A stretch of 52,554 bases of DNA from Halanaerobium saccharolyticum (lineage in GTDB: Bacteria; Bacillota; Halanaerobiia; Halanaerobiales; Halanaerobiaceae). Shown in pieces: positions 24,054 through 33,988 of the stretch; within the stretch, counting starts at the first letter, position 1; each line of letters starts with the position of its first letter. The translations under genes and the position numbers were made by a program. The notes beneath the pieces were generated by a model. It saw only the letters and a list, made by a program, of their open reading frames with translations, ran no database searches and was not told where the DNA came from. The stretch is from the NCBI RefSeq assembly GCF_003053565.1, contig NZ_QAXS01000024.1, positions 1-52,554 on the forward strand, given 5' to 3'.

Positions 24054-25172
24054 TTATAATTCTTTTATTATATTACAAATTTTAATAACATCATTTTTGT
24101 TTAAATCACCATGAAACGGTAAAGCTAAAACTTCTTTAACTATTTTATTTGCTACAGGCAATTTTTCTTTTTGAGAAGATGATAGGTCATTATACATTTC
24201 ATAATTACTGCATAAAGGATAAAAGTATTTTCTAGAAAAGACATTATACTCTTTTAATTTTTCATAAACTTCATCTCGAGATAATCCAAATACTTCTTCG
24301 TTTATTCTAATAACTAAATATTGCTGGCTACTTTTAACATCTTTACTCTCAGGGATAAAAGATATCCCATCAATATCTTCTAACTCTTGATGATAAACTC
24401 CTTTAATTTCTTTGCGTCTTCTTCTTTCTTCTTCTACTTTTTTTAAAACTTCTAGTCCCATCGCAGCCTGAAATTCATTCATTTTTCCATTCGTACCAAT
24501 TGAAACTACTTCTTCTTCGTTTTTTATTCCAAAGTTCCGTAATAAATTAATTTTTTCTTTCAAATTTTCATTACTACAGGCCAATGCTCCCCCTTCAATT
24601 GTGTTAAATAATTTAGTCGCATGAAAACTATACATTGTTATATCTCCATAATTACCAATAGCAGTTCCATTAATTTCAGTACCAAAGGCATGTGCTCCAT
24701 CATAAATAATTTTCAGATCATACTTCCTTGCAATTTCATCTATTTTTTCTACATTACAAGGAGTACCAAAAACATGAACAGCTAAAATAGCTGAAGTTTC
24801 TTCTGTTACTAATCCCTCTATTTTATCAGTATCAATATTTAAAGTTTCAGGAACAATATCACAAAAGACTGGTTTTAAACTATTCCAACTAATAGCATGA
24901 GGAGTGGCTGCAAAAGTAAAAGGAGTTGTAATAACCTCTCCTGTTAAATTTAAAGCTTTTAGTGCTATTTGTAAAGCTATAGTCCCATTATTAATTAAAG
25001 ATAGATTATCCGCTTTAAGATAACCTTTTAATTCTTCTTCTAACTTTTGATGTTGCTGCCCATTATTAGTTATCCATTTGGATTCCCATATATCTTCAAT
25101 TCTATCTATATAATTATCAATTGAAGGTAATAATGGCCTTGTTACATATATTGGCTTTTTAAATGGTTGCAT
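24054..25172 (-). CDS. VioA-like sugar aminotransferase (DegT/DnrJ/EryC1 family)
   Basis: 372 residues. Fold-type I PLP enzyme with the Schiff-base lysine at K187 in TMYSFHATKLFNTIEGG and the DGAHAFG motif before it. The opening (YVTRPLLPSIDNYI, then WITNNGQQHQKLE) resembles VioA, which makes dTDP-4-amino-4,6-dideoxyglucose from the RfbB product. No 3,4-ketoisomerase gene is nearby, which also favours a 4-amino rather than 3-amino sugar. The stereochemistry (gluco or galacto) cannot be told by eye. Confidence 0.87.
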   Translation of the reverse strand: MQPFKKPIYVTRPLLPSIDNYIDRIEDIWESKWITNNGQQHQKLEEELKGYLKADNLSLINNGTIALQIALKALNLTGEVITTPFTFAATPHAISWNSLKPVFCDIVPETLNIDTDKIEGLVTEETSAILAVHVFGTPCNVEKIDEIARKYDLKIIYDGAHAFGTEINGTAIGNYGDITMYSFHATKLFNTIEGGALACSNENLKEKINLLRNFGIKNEEEVVSIGTNGKMNEFQAAMGLEVLKKVEEERRRRKEIKGVYHQELEDIDGISFIPESKDVKSSQQYLVIRINEEVFGLSRDEVYEKLKEYNVFSRKYFYPLCSNYEMYNDLSSSQKEKLPVANKIVKEVLALPFHGDLNKNDVIKICNIIKEL

Positions 25173-25191
25173 ATTTTACCCTCTTAAAAAT

Positions 25192-25752
25192 TTATTTTAG
25201 ATCTGATTCCATTTTTTTTTGTAACTCTAACAAATCTTTTTTTCTATCTTTAATTTTTTTTACTGGTACACCAGAATATATCCCCCAGGAAGATAGATCT
25301 TTTTTCACAAGACTTAATGCACCTACTGCTACACCTGTTTCAATATTGACCCCTGGCAAAATAACACTTCCTGACCCAATAATAAAATGTTTTTCTATTA
25401 TTACTTTCCCGGTTTCTAAATTTTTATATTTTCCTGGAATCATCGGATTAACTAAGCTTTCTCCAGAATAATCATCAGAATTGCTATAAATCATCACCTT
25501 AGAAGATGTAGTACTATAATCACCTATTTCAATACCAAATCTACCAAAAAGTCCGCAAAATGGGGCGATATGAACATAATTACCAATAGAGATGTTTCCA
25601 CTCAGAATACAAAAATCATCAATTCTAACATTATTACCTAAAGTTATTTTTTCTGGAGAATAGATGCTTGCTTTTTTACTAATAAGTACATTTTCACCAT
25701 AAGAATTTAAACCTAGTTTTTTTAATTCTCTTTTTGTATAATAATTGCTCAT
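25192..25752 (-). CDS. Left-handed beta-helix acyltransferase
   Basis: 186 residues. Hexapeptide repeats run from about 30 to 165 (KITLGNNVRIDDFCILSG, SIGNYVHIAPFCGLFG, FIIGSGSVILPGVNIETG, VAVGALSLV), the left-handed helix of CoA-dependent sugar acyltransferases. It lies between the aminotransferase and rfbA, so the amino group of the dTDP-amino sugar is the expected acceptor (VioB-like step). The exact acyl group is unknown. Confidence 0.85.
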   Translation of the reverse strand: MSNYYTKRELKKLGLNSYGENVLISKKASIYSPEKITLGNNVRIDDFCILSGNISIGNYVHIAPFCGLFGRFGIEIGDYSTTSSKVMIYSNSDDYSGESLVNPMIPGKYKNLETGKVIIEKHFIIGSGSVILPGVNIETGVAVGALSLVKKDLSSWGIYSGVPVKKIKDRKKDLLELQKKMESDLK

Positions 25753-25777
25753 ATTAAAAACTCTCTTTCACTAGAAA

Positions 25778-26644
25778 TTAGTTATTAGCCAAATTTAATA
25801 AGTAATGACCATAGTCAGTTTTAATCAAATAATCAGCTAAATTCAACAATTCTTCTTTATCAATCCAACCATTTCTATATGCAATCTCTTCAACACAGGC
25901 TATATAAAGACCCTGTCTTTTCTGAATAGCTTCAACAAAATTTGCTGCGTTTAATAAACCATCATGAGTTCCTGTATCTAACCATGCTAAACCTCTACCT
26001 AAAAGTTCTACATTTAAATTATCATCTTCCATATATAATTTATTTAAATCAGTTATTTCTAACTCTCCCCGATCAGACGGTTCAAGATTCTTAGCTTTTT
26101 TAACAACAGAATTATCATAAAAATATAATCCTGGAACGACATAATTTGACTTAGGATTAACTGGTTTTTCTTTTAAAGAAATAACTTTTTGCTCTTCATC
26201 AAATTCAACTACTCCAAAAGATTCAGGATTATTAACATAATACCCAAAAATCACAGCACCGTTATCAAGCTTAGCGCTTCTTTTTAGTACATTACTGAAC
26301 CCCTGACCAAAAAAGACATTATCACCTAAGATTAAAGAAACATTATCATCACCAATAAAATCTTCACCAATAATAAATGCTTCTGCCAGACCATTTGGTT
26401 CATACTGAACTTCGTATGATATTTCTAAACCCAAATGACTGCCATCACCAAGCAGTTCTTCAAACAATGGTAAATCTTTTGCAGTAGAAATAATTAATAT
26501 TTCTCTTATTCCAGCTAACATTAAAACAGATAGCGGGTAATAAATCATTGGCTTATCATAGATAGGTAAAATTTGTTTTGAGATTGATTTTGTAGCTGGA
26601 TATAATCTTGTTCCCTTACCACCAGCTAAAATAATACCTTTCAA
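25778..26644 (-). CDS. rfbA: Glucose-1-phosphate thymidylyltransferase
   Basis: 288 residues. The signature [20 protein letters not shown] with [13 protein letters not shown] is diagnostic of RmlA/RfbA, and the length is normal. It joins dTTP and glucose-1-phosphate to make dTDP-glucose, the first step of this pathway. The start codon is TTG (26642-26644), 6 bases after GGAGTGAG. It follows the giant glycosyltransferase gene by 32 bases. Confidence 0.95.
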   Translation of the reverse strand: MKGIILAGGKGTRLYPATKSISKQILPIYDKPMIYYPLSVLMLAGIREILIISTAKDLPLFEELLGDGSHLGLEISYEVQYEPNGLAEAFIIGEDFIGDDNVSLILGDNVFFGQGFSNVLKRSAKLDNGAVIFGYYVNNPESFGVVEFDEEQKVISLKEKPVNPKSNYVVPGLYFYDNSVVKKAKNLEPSDRGELEITDLNKLYMEDDNLNVELLGRGLAWLDTGTHDGLLNAANFVEAIQKRQGLYIACVEEIAYRNGWIDKEELLNLADYLIKTDYGHYLLNLANN

Positions 26645-26676
26645 TTTTAACTCACTCCAATTGCTAAATATTTACT

Positions 26677-29600
26677 TTAATCAATATTATTTTTTTCTCC
26701 ATAAAATTCGTATTCTAAATTAAACATTTCTTCTTTACAAATACTTTCAACTTTATTGATTATTTGTTTACTAAATAATTCATTAATATTTTTTTCTCTA
26801 TTTGAACCTTTGGGTTGAAATTGCAAATTAATTATATTGCTTATATCTGCTTTTTCAGAAATTCCTATTTTAGAACCTAGATTTTTGATTGTTTTGATTT
26901 TATCATTATTAAAATCTTCATATTTAACAAGATAAAAATTTTGCTTATTTTCTAAATATGTTTTAACCGCTCTACGCCATCTATGGACTAAATTCTCAGT
27001 TAAAGTATTATACTCATTAATGTTTAACGAATCTAAACATATGTCTTTCCATGCATCTTTAATATTTGAATTTTTAACATATTCCGTAGATAAAGGCAAT
27101 TTATCAGGTGCAATATTTACTCTATCTAAAATACTTCTTATATTATCTAGAGGATGTCTTACTATAAAAATATAATTAGCTATTGGATATTTTTTTAATA
27201 GATCTTCATAAAAAAATGTCAATGTAGGTTCTTTAATCAAAGTATTAGAGAAATATTTGCTTTCTAATATTCCATCCTTCAACTTATTATTATTTAATAA
27301 ATTTGGAATATCAATAGTTTTATTTAACTGTCCATATTCCGCTAATAAATGAGCTATAGCAGATGTTCCAGATTTTTGATTTCCTAAAACAATAATTTTG
27401 AATTCATTCCTTTTATTAAATATCTTCTCAGCAATTTTATTCCGCTGATTTATATTAAAATTAACTTTAACATTTGTCCTATTTTTAGAACTTATTTCAG
27501 AATCTATTTCAACTAATTCTTTAATTGAATTACTATTTTTTAATTCATTTATTTTATAAACTTTTAATCCTTGAGAAGTCAAGAAATTGTATGAAGAAAT
27601 ATTTTTTTTAATATAAACTTTTTTACCTAAATATAATAAGGCAATTATATTTGCTAAAGCTTGTTGACGATTATGATTAAATATAGCCACATCAACTTGT
27701 TTTAAAATATTAGAATAAACATCATGAGGTAAATATTCAGTAATTGGAATAAATTTATCACCAAACATTTCTTTACCTTTCTTAATTAATTGATTAATAT
27801 ATCTGTCATGACCTGAATATGACAAAGGCATTATTATACAGGTGTTTTTAAGATTATATCTTTTCAATTCATATAAGATATCTATGTGGTTATTTAGGGA
27901 ATTAGCCGAATTACCTACCAATAAAACTTTCTCATATTTATTTTCAAAATTATATTTTTCATTAATTTTAATCTTTTCTTCATCTAAAAGATCAAAATCA
28001 ACTGGCAAAGGATGTAAAAAATCAAATCTTGTTGTATTACTAATAAAATTATTTTTGAAAATCTCATAATCGCCTTTTTTACTTGTTAAAACAAAATTCA
28101 ATTCTCTTATTAATGATTTTCGATAAACTTTATTCAAATTTGATTTGTTAGATTTAAATTCAAATCCTATTTTAGTCATAAATTCTTTTGTTTTGTTAGA
28201 ATGTAATTCTTTATCAATATGATTATATAAATCTCCACCATATAAAACCCAAAATAATTCTTTTTTAATTCCTAACTTTATTAAAGTTCTACAAATATGA
28301 CCAAATAAATAATGGATAAATATTTTATTTGTATTATTAAAATAATAGTTTAGCTTGTTAATATCATTTTTTAAATTAATTATTTTAGCATTTTTTGCAC
28401 CATTTGGATTAACGTAGTTAAAATTATGTCCTTCAGGAACAATAAATAAATACAAATGCTCTTTTTCATTAAAATGTTCATTAGTAAAATGCATAAATTT
28501 ATTACAGTAAAAATTATCATACATTAAATGCACATATTTATATTTTGGATTTTCAATATATTCTATACCACTTTCATCTCTATTTTCTAATTGACTTTGA
28601 ATACTCTCTTTATAGTTTTCTTCAAAATCATTAATATACTTAATCATTTCATTTCTTTCAGCACAATCATCCATTTGAAATATCATTTTTTCATAAGATT
28701 CTAGAGCTTTAAGATATTTACCCTTTTGCTCATATACATATCCCAAATTATATAATAAATCAATATTAGTGTTGTCATCAATTAAACCTTTTTCAAAATT
28801 CAATTCCGCTTGATTAATATCACCATTATTTAAAGCAATTACACCTAACATTGAATAAATATCAGCATCCATTTCAAAATTATTTTTATATTCTACAATT
28901 AATTTTTTAGATTCTTCTAGTCGGCCCTTATTAATTAAGGTTTCAATACTTCTTTTAAATTCATTTTTCTTTCTTTCTATCTTTTCATTTATCTTATTCT
29001 GTTCTTCTTTTATTTCTGAAATCAAAGTTTCAACAACTTTTTTCATTGGTGGGTATATATCAATAGCTTTCCTCAAATATTTGATATAAGACTTTAGTTC
29101 AGATTCTTTAACCGCAAATCCTTTCAGAATGTAAAGCAAAAAAGCTTCTTCTTCATTTTTTAATTCAAATATCAATTCATTTCTAATAATTTCTTTAGTA
29201 TATACTTTTTGTATATATTTTGTACCAGCATTTAAATAATTATCAATAATATCTTTATTAGTCTTCTCAACTTCATTATCTAGAGCAAGTAAGTATCTCA
29301 AAAAAGATTTATTAACTCTTAATTCTGAAACTCCTTCAACCTGATTATTAATAAAATTTATTATCTTTTCTGCTAAATCATCATGATTACTATTTAAATA
29401 TTTAATAAACCTATTCAAACTTTCTTCCCGAATATTTTTTAAAATTTCATAATAATAAAGATCACTTTGATTAAAAATAAAATATAAAATATCCCCATAA
29501 AAATTAGGTAATTCCTCGTATTTCAACTTAGATAATTCTTCTTTATAATTATTTCTAGTCTTATTATTAATTTGACTTCTTATTCTATTTAGCAAACCAT

Positions 29601-30870
29601 AGCTATCCTTTAATTCGCTTAATTTATTGATGAAGTTATTTAGTTCTTCACTTTTTTTTCTATTAATTAGCTTTTCAAAATCTAAAACTATTATTGATTT
29701 TTCATCTTCTTCTAAATTACAATAATAATCAATTAAATCATTTATTTGATTATTATTGTAATAAGCTTTAACAATTAAAAATCCAACTTTCTTTAAATAC
29801 TTTGCGTTAGCTAATTTGTCACTGTAATTGATGATTTTATTGTGTTTCTCATATTTATTATATAAAATTATTAAATTGGTATAAACACCTTCTATATTAC
29901 TTAGTGTATTATCTGAAACTGAAATGTCTTTTTTGCAAACTGAATCATCATAATTATTATATATATCCAAATATTTTTCATAGCTTTCTATTGCTTCTTC
30001 CTCTAAACCAACATTTCTCTGTGCCCAGGCTAAATAATAATATAAATCTATATATCCATCCCTAACTCGTAGAGCTTCTTCACAAATTTCTTTTGTTTCA
30101 AGTGGTTTTTGAAAGATCATTTTCACCTGCGCCAACTGAATATAAATATACATTCTATTTTTAAGTTCTACTTTATTTTTTTTGGCCAAATTATAAGCTT
30201 TTTCAATAGCTTTTAGAGCCTCTTTCTCATCATCATGCATTAAATAACTTTTAGATAATTGATACCAATAATATATATTTTTAGGATCTCTTTTTAATTC
30301 CTGCTTTAAAATTGTTGATGTCCTATTGAACTTTTTTTCCATTAATTTTTTGTCAGAAGATATATACCCATAATGATCTAGTATAGTATTCAATTGAAAT
30401 AAAGGCTTTTTAAACTTAGGTTGATTGTGTACTGCCCCTTCAAAATGAAAATCAGCATCATTTTTAAATAATCTTGGCACCAATATCTCAGAAAATCTTT
30501 CTCCTTTTAGATCTGTATTGTTTTTCTGAGTAACCAAACACGTATTATATTTTTTATGTTTTTCACTTTTAAAAAAGTTAATAATAGTTTTAGGATTTTC
30601 AACTATCTCATCACCATCAAGAGAAAAATACCAATCTCCTTTAGCATAACTAATCACAGTATTTCTCATTTCAGAGAAATTATCATTCCACTCATGAAAG
30701 TAAACATTATCTGTAAACTTTTTTGCAATATCTACTGTATTATCATCTGAACCGGTATCAACAACAATTAATTCTGTATCTAATTCCTCACGTATTGGAC
30801 TTAAAGACTCCAAACATTCTTCTAAATGTTTAGCTTCATTCTTTACCATCATACCAATTGTTAATAACAT
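26677..30870 (-). CDS. GT2-TPR-GT56 (WecF-like)-sulfotransferase fusion protein
   Basis: 1397 residues with at least four modules. (1) GT2 glycosyltransferase, about 1-220: TIGMMVKNEAKHLEECLESL, VVDTGSDDNT and FSLDGDEIV (metal-binding DGD near 85). (2) TPR-like helices at about 190-330 and 660-760. (3) About 780-1125 resembles WecF/GT56, the TDP-Fuc4NAc transferase: VLYGGDLYNH near 878, LLVGNSANSLNNHID near 985, MPLSYSGHDRYINQL, and FNHNRQQALANI. (4) Sulfotransferase, about 1150-1390: PAPS-binding LGNQKSGTSAIAHLL near 1160 and FIVRHPLDNIRSIL near 1240. It is cytoplasmic, with no membrane span. It shares an operon with the dTDP-amino-sugar genes and follows fliD, suggesting that it builds and sulfates a glycan on flagellin or another surface acceptor. 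Confidence 0.85.
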   Translation of the reverse strand: MLLTIGMMVKNEAKHLEECLESLSPIREELDTELIVVDTGSDDNTVDIAKKFTDNVYFHEWNDNFSEMRNTVISYAKGDWYFSLDGDEIVENPKTIINFFKSEKHKKYNTCLVTQKNNTDLKGERFSEILVPRLFKNDADFHFEGAVHNQPKFKKPLFQLNTILDHYGYISSDKKLMEKKFNRTSTILKQELKRDPKNIYYWYQLSKSYLMHDDEKEALKAIEKAYNLAKKNKVELKNRMYIYIQLAQVKMIFQKPLETKEICEEALRVRDGYIDLYYYLAWAQRNVGLEEEAIESYEKYLDIYNNYDDSVCKKDISVSDNTLSNIEGVYTNLIILYNKYEKHNKIINYSDKLANAKYLKKVGFLIVKAYYNNNQINDLIDYYCNLEEDEKSIIVLDFEKLINRKKSEELNNFINKLSELKDSYGLLNRIRSQINNKTRNNYKEELSKLKYEELPNFYGDILYFIFNQSDLYYYEILKNIREESLNRFIKYLNSNHDDLAEKIINFINNQVEGVSELRVNKSFLRYLLALDNEVEKTNKDIIDNYLNAGTKYIQKVYTKEIIRNELIFELKNEEEAFLLYILKGFAVKESELKSYIKYLRKAIDIYPPMKKVVETLISEIKEEQNKINEKIERKKNEFKRSIETLINKGRLEESKKLIVEYKNNFEMDADIYSMLGVIALNNGDINQAELNFEKGLIDDNTNIDLLYNLGYVYEQKGKYLKALESYEKMIFQMDDCAERNEMIKYINDFEENYKESIQSQLENRDESGIEYIENPKYKYVHLMYDNFYCNKFMHFTNEHFNEKEHLYLFIVPEGHNFNYVNPNGAKNAKIINLKNDINKLNYYFNNTNKIFIHYLFGHICRTLIKLGIKKELFWVLYGGDLYNHIDKELHSNKTKEFMTKIGFEFKSNKSNLNKVYRKSLIRELNFVLTSKKGDYEIFKNNFISNTTRFDFLHPLPVDFDLLDEEKIKINEKYNFENKYEKVLLVGNSANSLNNHIDILYELKRYNLKNTCIIMPLSYSGHDRYINQLIKKGKEMFGDKFIPITEYLPHDVYSNILKQVDVAIFNHNRQQALANIIALLYLGKKVYIKKNISSYNFLTSQGLKVYKINELKNSNSIKELVEIDSEISSKNRTNVKVNFNINQRNKIAEKIFNKRNEFKIIVLGNQKSGTSAIAHLLAEYGQLNKTIDIPNLLNNNKLKDGILESKYFSNTLIKEPTLTFFYEDLLKKYPIANYIFIVRHPLDNIRSILDRVNIAPDKLPLSTEYVKNSNIKDAWKDICLDSLNINEYNTLTENLVHRWRRAVKTYLENKQNFYLVKYEDFNNDKIKTIKNLGSKIGISEKADISNIINLQFQPKGSNREKNINELFSKQIINKVESICKEEMFNLEYEFYGEKNNID

Positions 30871-30886
30871 AATATTCCTCCTGAAA

Positions 30887-30933
30887 ATCTAAAAAAAGAG
30901 AAGCCACTAAGAACTTTTTAAAGCTTCTCTTTT
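30887..30933 (-). terminator. Terminator after fliD
   Basis: An 11-bp perfect stem (AAAAGAGAAGC at 30894-30904, GCTTCTCTTTT at 30923-30933) with further Ts on the minus strand. It separates the flagellar genes from the glycosyltransferase operon, with only about 20 bases to the next start codon. Confidence 0.75.
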
Positions 30934-30962
30934 AGAAAATAAAAATAATTCAAATTCTAAAT

Positions 30963-32360
30963 TTACATCATACCTGTTACAGAAGATCCGCCCATACTAG
31001 AAAGTTGACTCATCATCCAGCTCTGCTGACTCTGCATTTCGGAAATAGCTTCTTCCATAGCTGAAAACTGTTCAACATATCTTTCTCTGGTCATATCTAC
31101 TCTTCTTTGGATATTTTCTATATCTTCATTTAATGTATCAATTCGAGCATCAAAAAAATCCATCCTTCTAGGAATCAAACCAGTATTTGATTGAAGTATC
31201 TGGTCAAGCGAACTATCCATCTTAACAGCCATACCATCATAACCATTAACATCTGACTCAGCCTGAAATAAGTTTGTAACTTCTTCTGGAGTGTTTTCTA
31301 ACGCTTCAGTCAATTTTGTGCTATCTAGACTCATAACACCATCACGATCAATTTCTATACCAATTGAATTTAAAGTCTGATAATCTCCAGTATCCTTTAT
31401 TTTTGAATTAACAACTTCTCTTAATCTCATCTGTAATCTCATAGCTGTCCCATCACCTTGAAGAATTCCACTTTCTTTTGTTCCAGAATCATAACTATTT
31501 TTAGTGTCAATAAAACTCATTACGCTATTGTACTGATCAACAAAAGCTTGCACTGCTTTCGTAGCTTTATCGGTATCTTTAACAACTGAAATAGTAGCAT
31601 TACTATCTACAACTGCTTCGGGATCAATATTGAAAGTTAAACCTTCTACCGAATCAGAAAATTCATTGTTAGAACTTATAATACCTGAAATTCCATTAAT
31701 CTCAATCTCTGCATCTGAAGCCTGTTGTGGCTCATTAACTATTTCTCCACTAGCATTAAGAACACCTAGGTCTTCCAAAATACCATTATTATCTGATATT
31801 GTCGGTCCACCAGTATCTGTAGTATCTTTTAATGCATTATCAACTCCAGTTTTTGAAGCTTCTAAGACAAGCCTATTATCCACTATTGAAGCTTTAACAC
31901 CTGCTTCAGAATCATTAATTTTATTACTGATATCATTTAATGTATCAGATGAACTTATAGCAATATTAGTACCGTTGATAGTAATCGTATCATCAACTGA
32001 AGCAGTATAATTATCTGCTAATTTACTACCAAAAATTCTTTGTGCTTTAGCTGTGCTTCTAACAGTTATATCATAATTAGCCTCTATAGATGAGTTGCTT
32101 GCAGTTGCTACAACTACATCTTCATTGCTGCTATTAGCATTTTTAGAGTTATAGGTTGCAGAAAGTTTTAAATCGGTAGTTTTATTTTCTAATTTATCAA
32201 GCCGACTATTTATATCTCTCCAAGCATCCTTGGTTTTCTCTAGTTCAGATATTTCCTGCTGATAATTATAAATTGGACGCTGTTCTAGTTGCACTAATTG
32301 ATTAATTATTGACTGAGTATCCATACCCGTAGCCAAACCACCAAGACTTAAATCACTCAT
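30963..32360 (-). CDS. fliD: Flagellar filament cap protein FliD
   Basis: 465 residues. FliD_N at the start (LGGLATGMDTQSIINQLVQL) with coiled coil to about 60, a hook-IN motif region near 100-140 and the FliD_C domain ending with a long helix (RMDFFDARIDTLNEDIENIQ, then QFSAMEEAISEMQSQQSWM). It caps the growing filament and folds exported flagellin. It lies 16 bases after flaG and ends before a terminator. Confidence 0.95.
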   Translation of the reverse strand: MSDLSLGGLATGMDTQSIINQLVQLEQRPIYNYQQEISELEKTKDAWRDINSRLDKLENKTTDLKLSATYNSKNANSSNEDVVVATASNSSIEANYDITVRSTAKAQRIFGSKLADNYTASVDDTITINGTNIAISSSDTLNDISNKINDSEAGVKASIVDNRLVLEASKTGVDNALKDTTDTGGPTISDNNGILEDLGVLNASGEIVNEPQQASDAEIEINGISGIISSNNEFSDSVEGLTFNIDPEAVVDSNATISVVKDTDKATKAVQAFVDQYNSVMSFIDTKNSYDSGTKESGILQGDGTAMRLQMRLREVVNSKIKDTGDYQTLNSIGIEIDRDGVMSLDSTKLTEALENTPEEVTNLFQAESDVNGYDGMAVKMDSSLDQILQSNTGLIPRRMDFFDARIDTLNEDIENIQRRVDMTRERYVEQFSAMEEAISEMQSQQSWMMSQLSSMGGSSVTGMM

Positions 32361-32376
32361 TTATAACACCTTCTTC

Positions 32377-32748
32377 CTAAACCGTCTCATCTATCAAAAT
32401 CCCTACCATCTCATGAATTCTAGCTTGTAGATCCAACATCTCTTCTGGCGGTAGTTCTTTAATTACTTCATCTGTATTTAAGTCAACTACCTTAACCATG
32501 ATCTTTTCTGTATCTTCATGAATCTGAAAGGAAAGTCCTTCTTTAACTTTATCTACTATTTCGTTTATATCTTTAACTGATTCTCTGACTTCATCTTCAA
32601 GTTCTTGCTCGGAATATTCTTCTTTTTCTCGAAGAGATTCAGGCTTACGATTGCTATTATCATTTCTATTAACTCTAGTTCTGTGATTATTGCTGTTATT
32701 ATTAATAATCTGACGGTTAGAAAGAGATTCCACACTATCTACTTTCAT
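32377..32748 (-). CDS. flaG: Flagellar protein FlaG
   Basis: 123 residues from the ATG at 32748. A polar N-terminal region rich in Asn and Arg precedes the FlaG domain (LSFQIHEDTEKIMVKVVDL, VIKELPPEEMLDLQARI). FlaG affects filament length in several bacteria. It lies between the flagellin terminator and fliD, so it has its own start of transcription or depends on readthrough. Confidence 0.9.
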   Translation of the reverse strand: MKVDSVESLSNRQIINNNSNNHRTRVNRNDNSNRKPESLREKEEYSEQELEDEVRESVKDINEIVDKVKEGLSFQIHEDTEKIMVKVVDLNTDEVIKELPPEEMLDLQARIHEMVGILIDETV

Positions 32749-32769
32749 AATAGCTTCCACCCTTTCTTA

Positions 32770-32800
32770 AAAAATAAGCCAGCCGGAAAACCGGCCGGCT
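32770..32800 (-). terminator. Rho-independent terminator of the flagellin gene
   Basis: AGCCAGCCGG (32777-32786) pairs with CCGGCCGGCT (32791-32800), one mismatch and an AAAA loop; the minus strand continues TTATTTTTTAAG. Strong GC stem, as expected for a highly expressed gene. Confidence 0.9.
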
Positions 32801-32835
32801 TTATTGTTATTGTATATTTAGTTCTCTTCAAGAAA

Positions 32836-33798
32836 TTAGCCGAGTAACTGGAGTACTCCTTGTGGTAACTGATTAGCTTGAGCCATCATAGCTGTACCAG
32901 CCTGACTTAAGATCTGATTCTTAGTGAAGCTCATCATCTCTTTAGCCATATCAACATCAGAGATTCTAGATTCTGCAGCTGTTAAGTTTTCTTCAGCTGT
33001 ATTCAAGTTATTTATAGTGTGATCTAATCTATTCTGTAAAGCACCTAATTTAGACCTTTCAGTAGATACATCATCAATCGCACTCTGGAAAGTATCAATA
33101 GCAGCTTCAGCATCTACTTGACTTATAACACTTATTGAGTGACCTGTGGCAGTCTGCATAGTACCAGTATCATCAGTATATTGCAAAGAAATTTCATTTA
33201 CTGTAACACCAGTAGCTCCATCAATTGTGGCAGTTACAGCACCACCTATCTCACCAATTGCTAAGCCTTTAGCTGCATCAACTGTTCCACCAGTTGATAC
33301 TTCTACAGCTCTCATATCAGAAACATCAACATCTAGAGTCTGATCTTTATTTGCACCAATATGAATTTTCTTTCCAGTAAAACTACTATCTAATAATTGT
33401 TGAGTATTAAACTCAGTAGTTACACCAATTCTTTGAACTTCTTCTGTTAATTGATTAATTTCTTTTTGTATCTCATTTCTATCTTCTGTTGTAAGAGTAT
33501 CATTAGAAGATTGTACTGCTAACTCTCTCATTCTCTGTAGAATAGAGTGAGTTTCTTTAAGAGCACCCTCAGCAGTCTGGATCATTGATATGCCATCCTG
33601 AGCATTTCTTTGAGCCTGAGCTAAACCTCTAGTCTGAGCATTCATTTTCTCACTAATAGCTAGACCGGCAGCGTCATCAGCAGCACCATTAATTCTCTTA
33701 CCTGAAGACAGCCTTGATAAAGACTTACTTAAGTTATTCTGTGTGTTTTTTAGCTGGTTGTATGAATTCAACGCAGCAACGTTTGTATTAATTCTCAT
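32836..33798 (-). CDS. hag: Flagellin
   Basis: 320 residues. The conserved ends are clear: MRINTNVAALNSYNQLKNTQ and LSRLSSGKRINGAADDAAGL at the N-terminus, and SRISDVDMAKEMMSFTKNQI ending QGVLQLLG at the C-terminus. The short central region (about 160-230) is rich in Thr, Gly and Ser and surface-exposed in the filament, so offers hydroxyls for O-glycosylation by the neighbouring cluster (inference). The ribosome site AAGGAGG is 8 bases from the ATG. A structured leader precedes it. Single copy in this window. Confidence 0.97.
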   Translation of the reverse strand: MRINTNVAALNSYNQLKNTQNNLSKSLSRLSSGKRINGAADDAAGLAISEKMNAQTRGLAQAQRNAQDGISMIQTAEGALKETHSILQRMRELAVQSSNDTLTTEDRNEIQKEINQLTEEVQRIGVTTEFNTQQLLDSSFTGKKIHIGANKDQTLDVDVSDMRAVEVSTGGTVDAAKGLAIGEIGGAVTATIDGATGVTVNEISLQYTDDTGTMQTATGHSISVISQVDAEAAIDTFQSAIDDVSTERSKLGALQNRLDHTINNLNTAEENLTAAESRISDVDMAKEMMSFTKNQILSQAGTAMMAQANQLPQGVLQLLG

Positions 33799-33988
33799 TA
33801 TTTATTCCTCCTTGAAATTTTGTGTTGTTACTGGCATCCTTGCCAGTTAAATCTAATTTGTTTTGGTTATATGAGCACCTCCGCAGCAACACTTCGGCCG
33901 ATAGTGTTGCCAGCAACGGTGTTTTAGTAACCATTACAACTATGGTGTTCTTTAAACCATAGTTATAAAAGCCACTAAAATTTATGTT
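33799..33988 (-). promoter_or_regulatory. Structured flagellin leader with a CsrA-type site
   Basis: Three stems in order of transcription: AACTATGGT/ACCATAGTT (33938-33964, 9 bp), GCAACACT/AGTGTTGC (33886-33910, 8 bp) and ACTGGCA/TGCCAGT (33830-33847, 7 bp). In RNA the last has the loop AGGA within CAAGGAUG, a close match to the CsrA consensus. The Shine-Dalgarno CAAGGAGGA downstream offers a second GGA. B. subtilis hag is controlled by CsrA through two such sites. fliW and csrA, usually between flgL and hag, are not in this window. Confidence 0.65.

Noticed and set aside
33799-33988. Sigma-28 promoter inside the flagellin leader (GCCGAAGT)
   Set aside because: The -10 match is weak and there is no TAAA at the right distance; the sequence is better explained as a hairpin.
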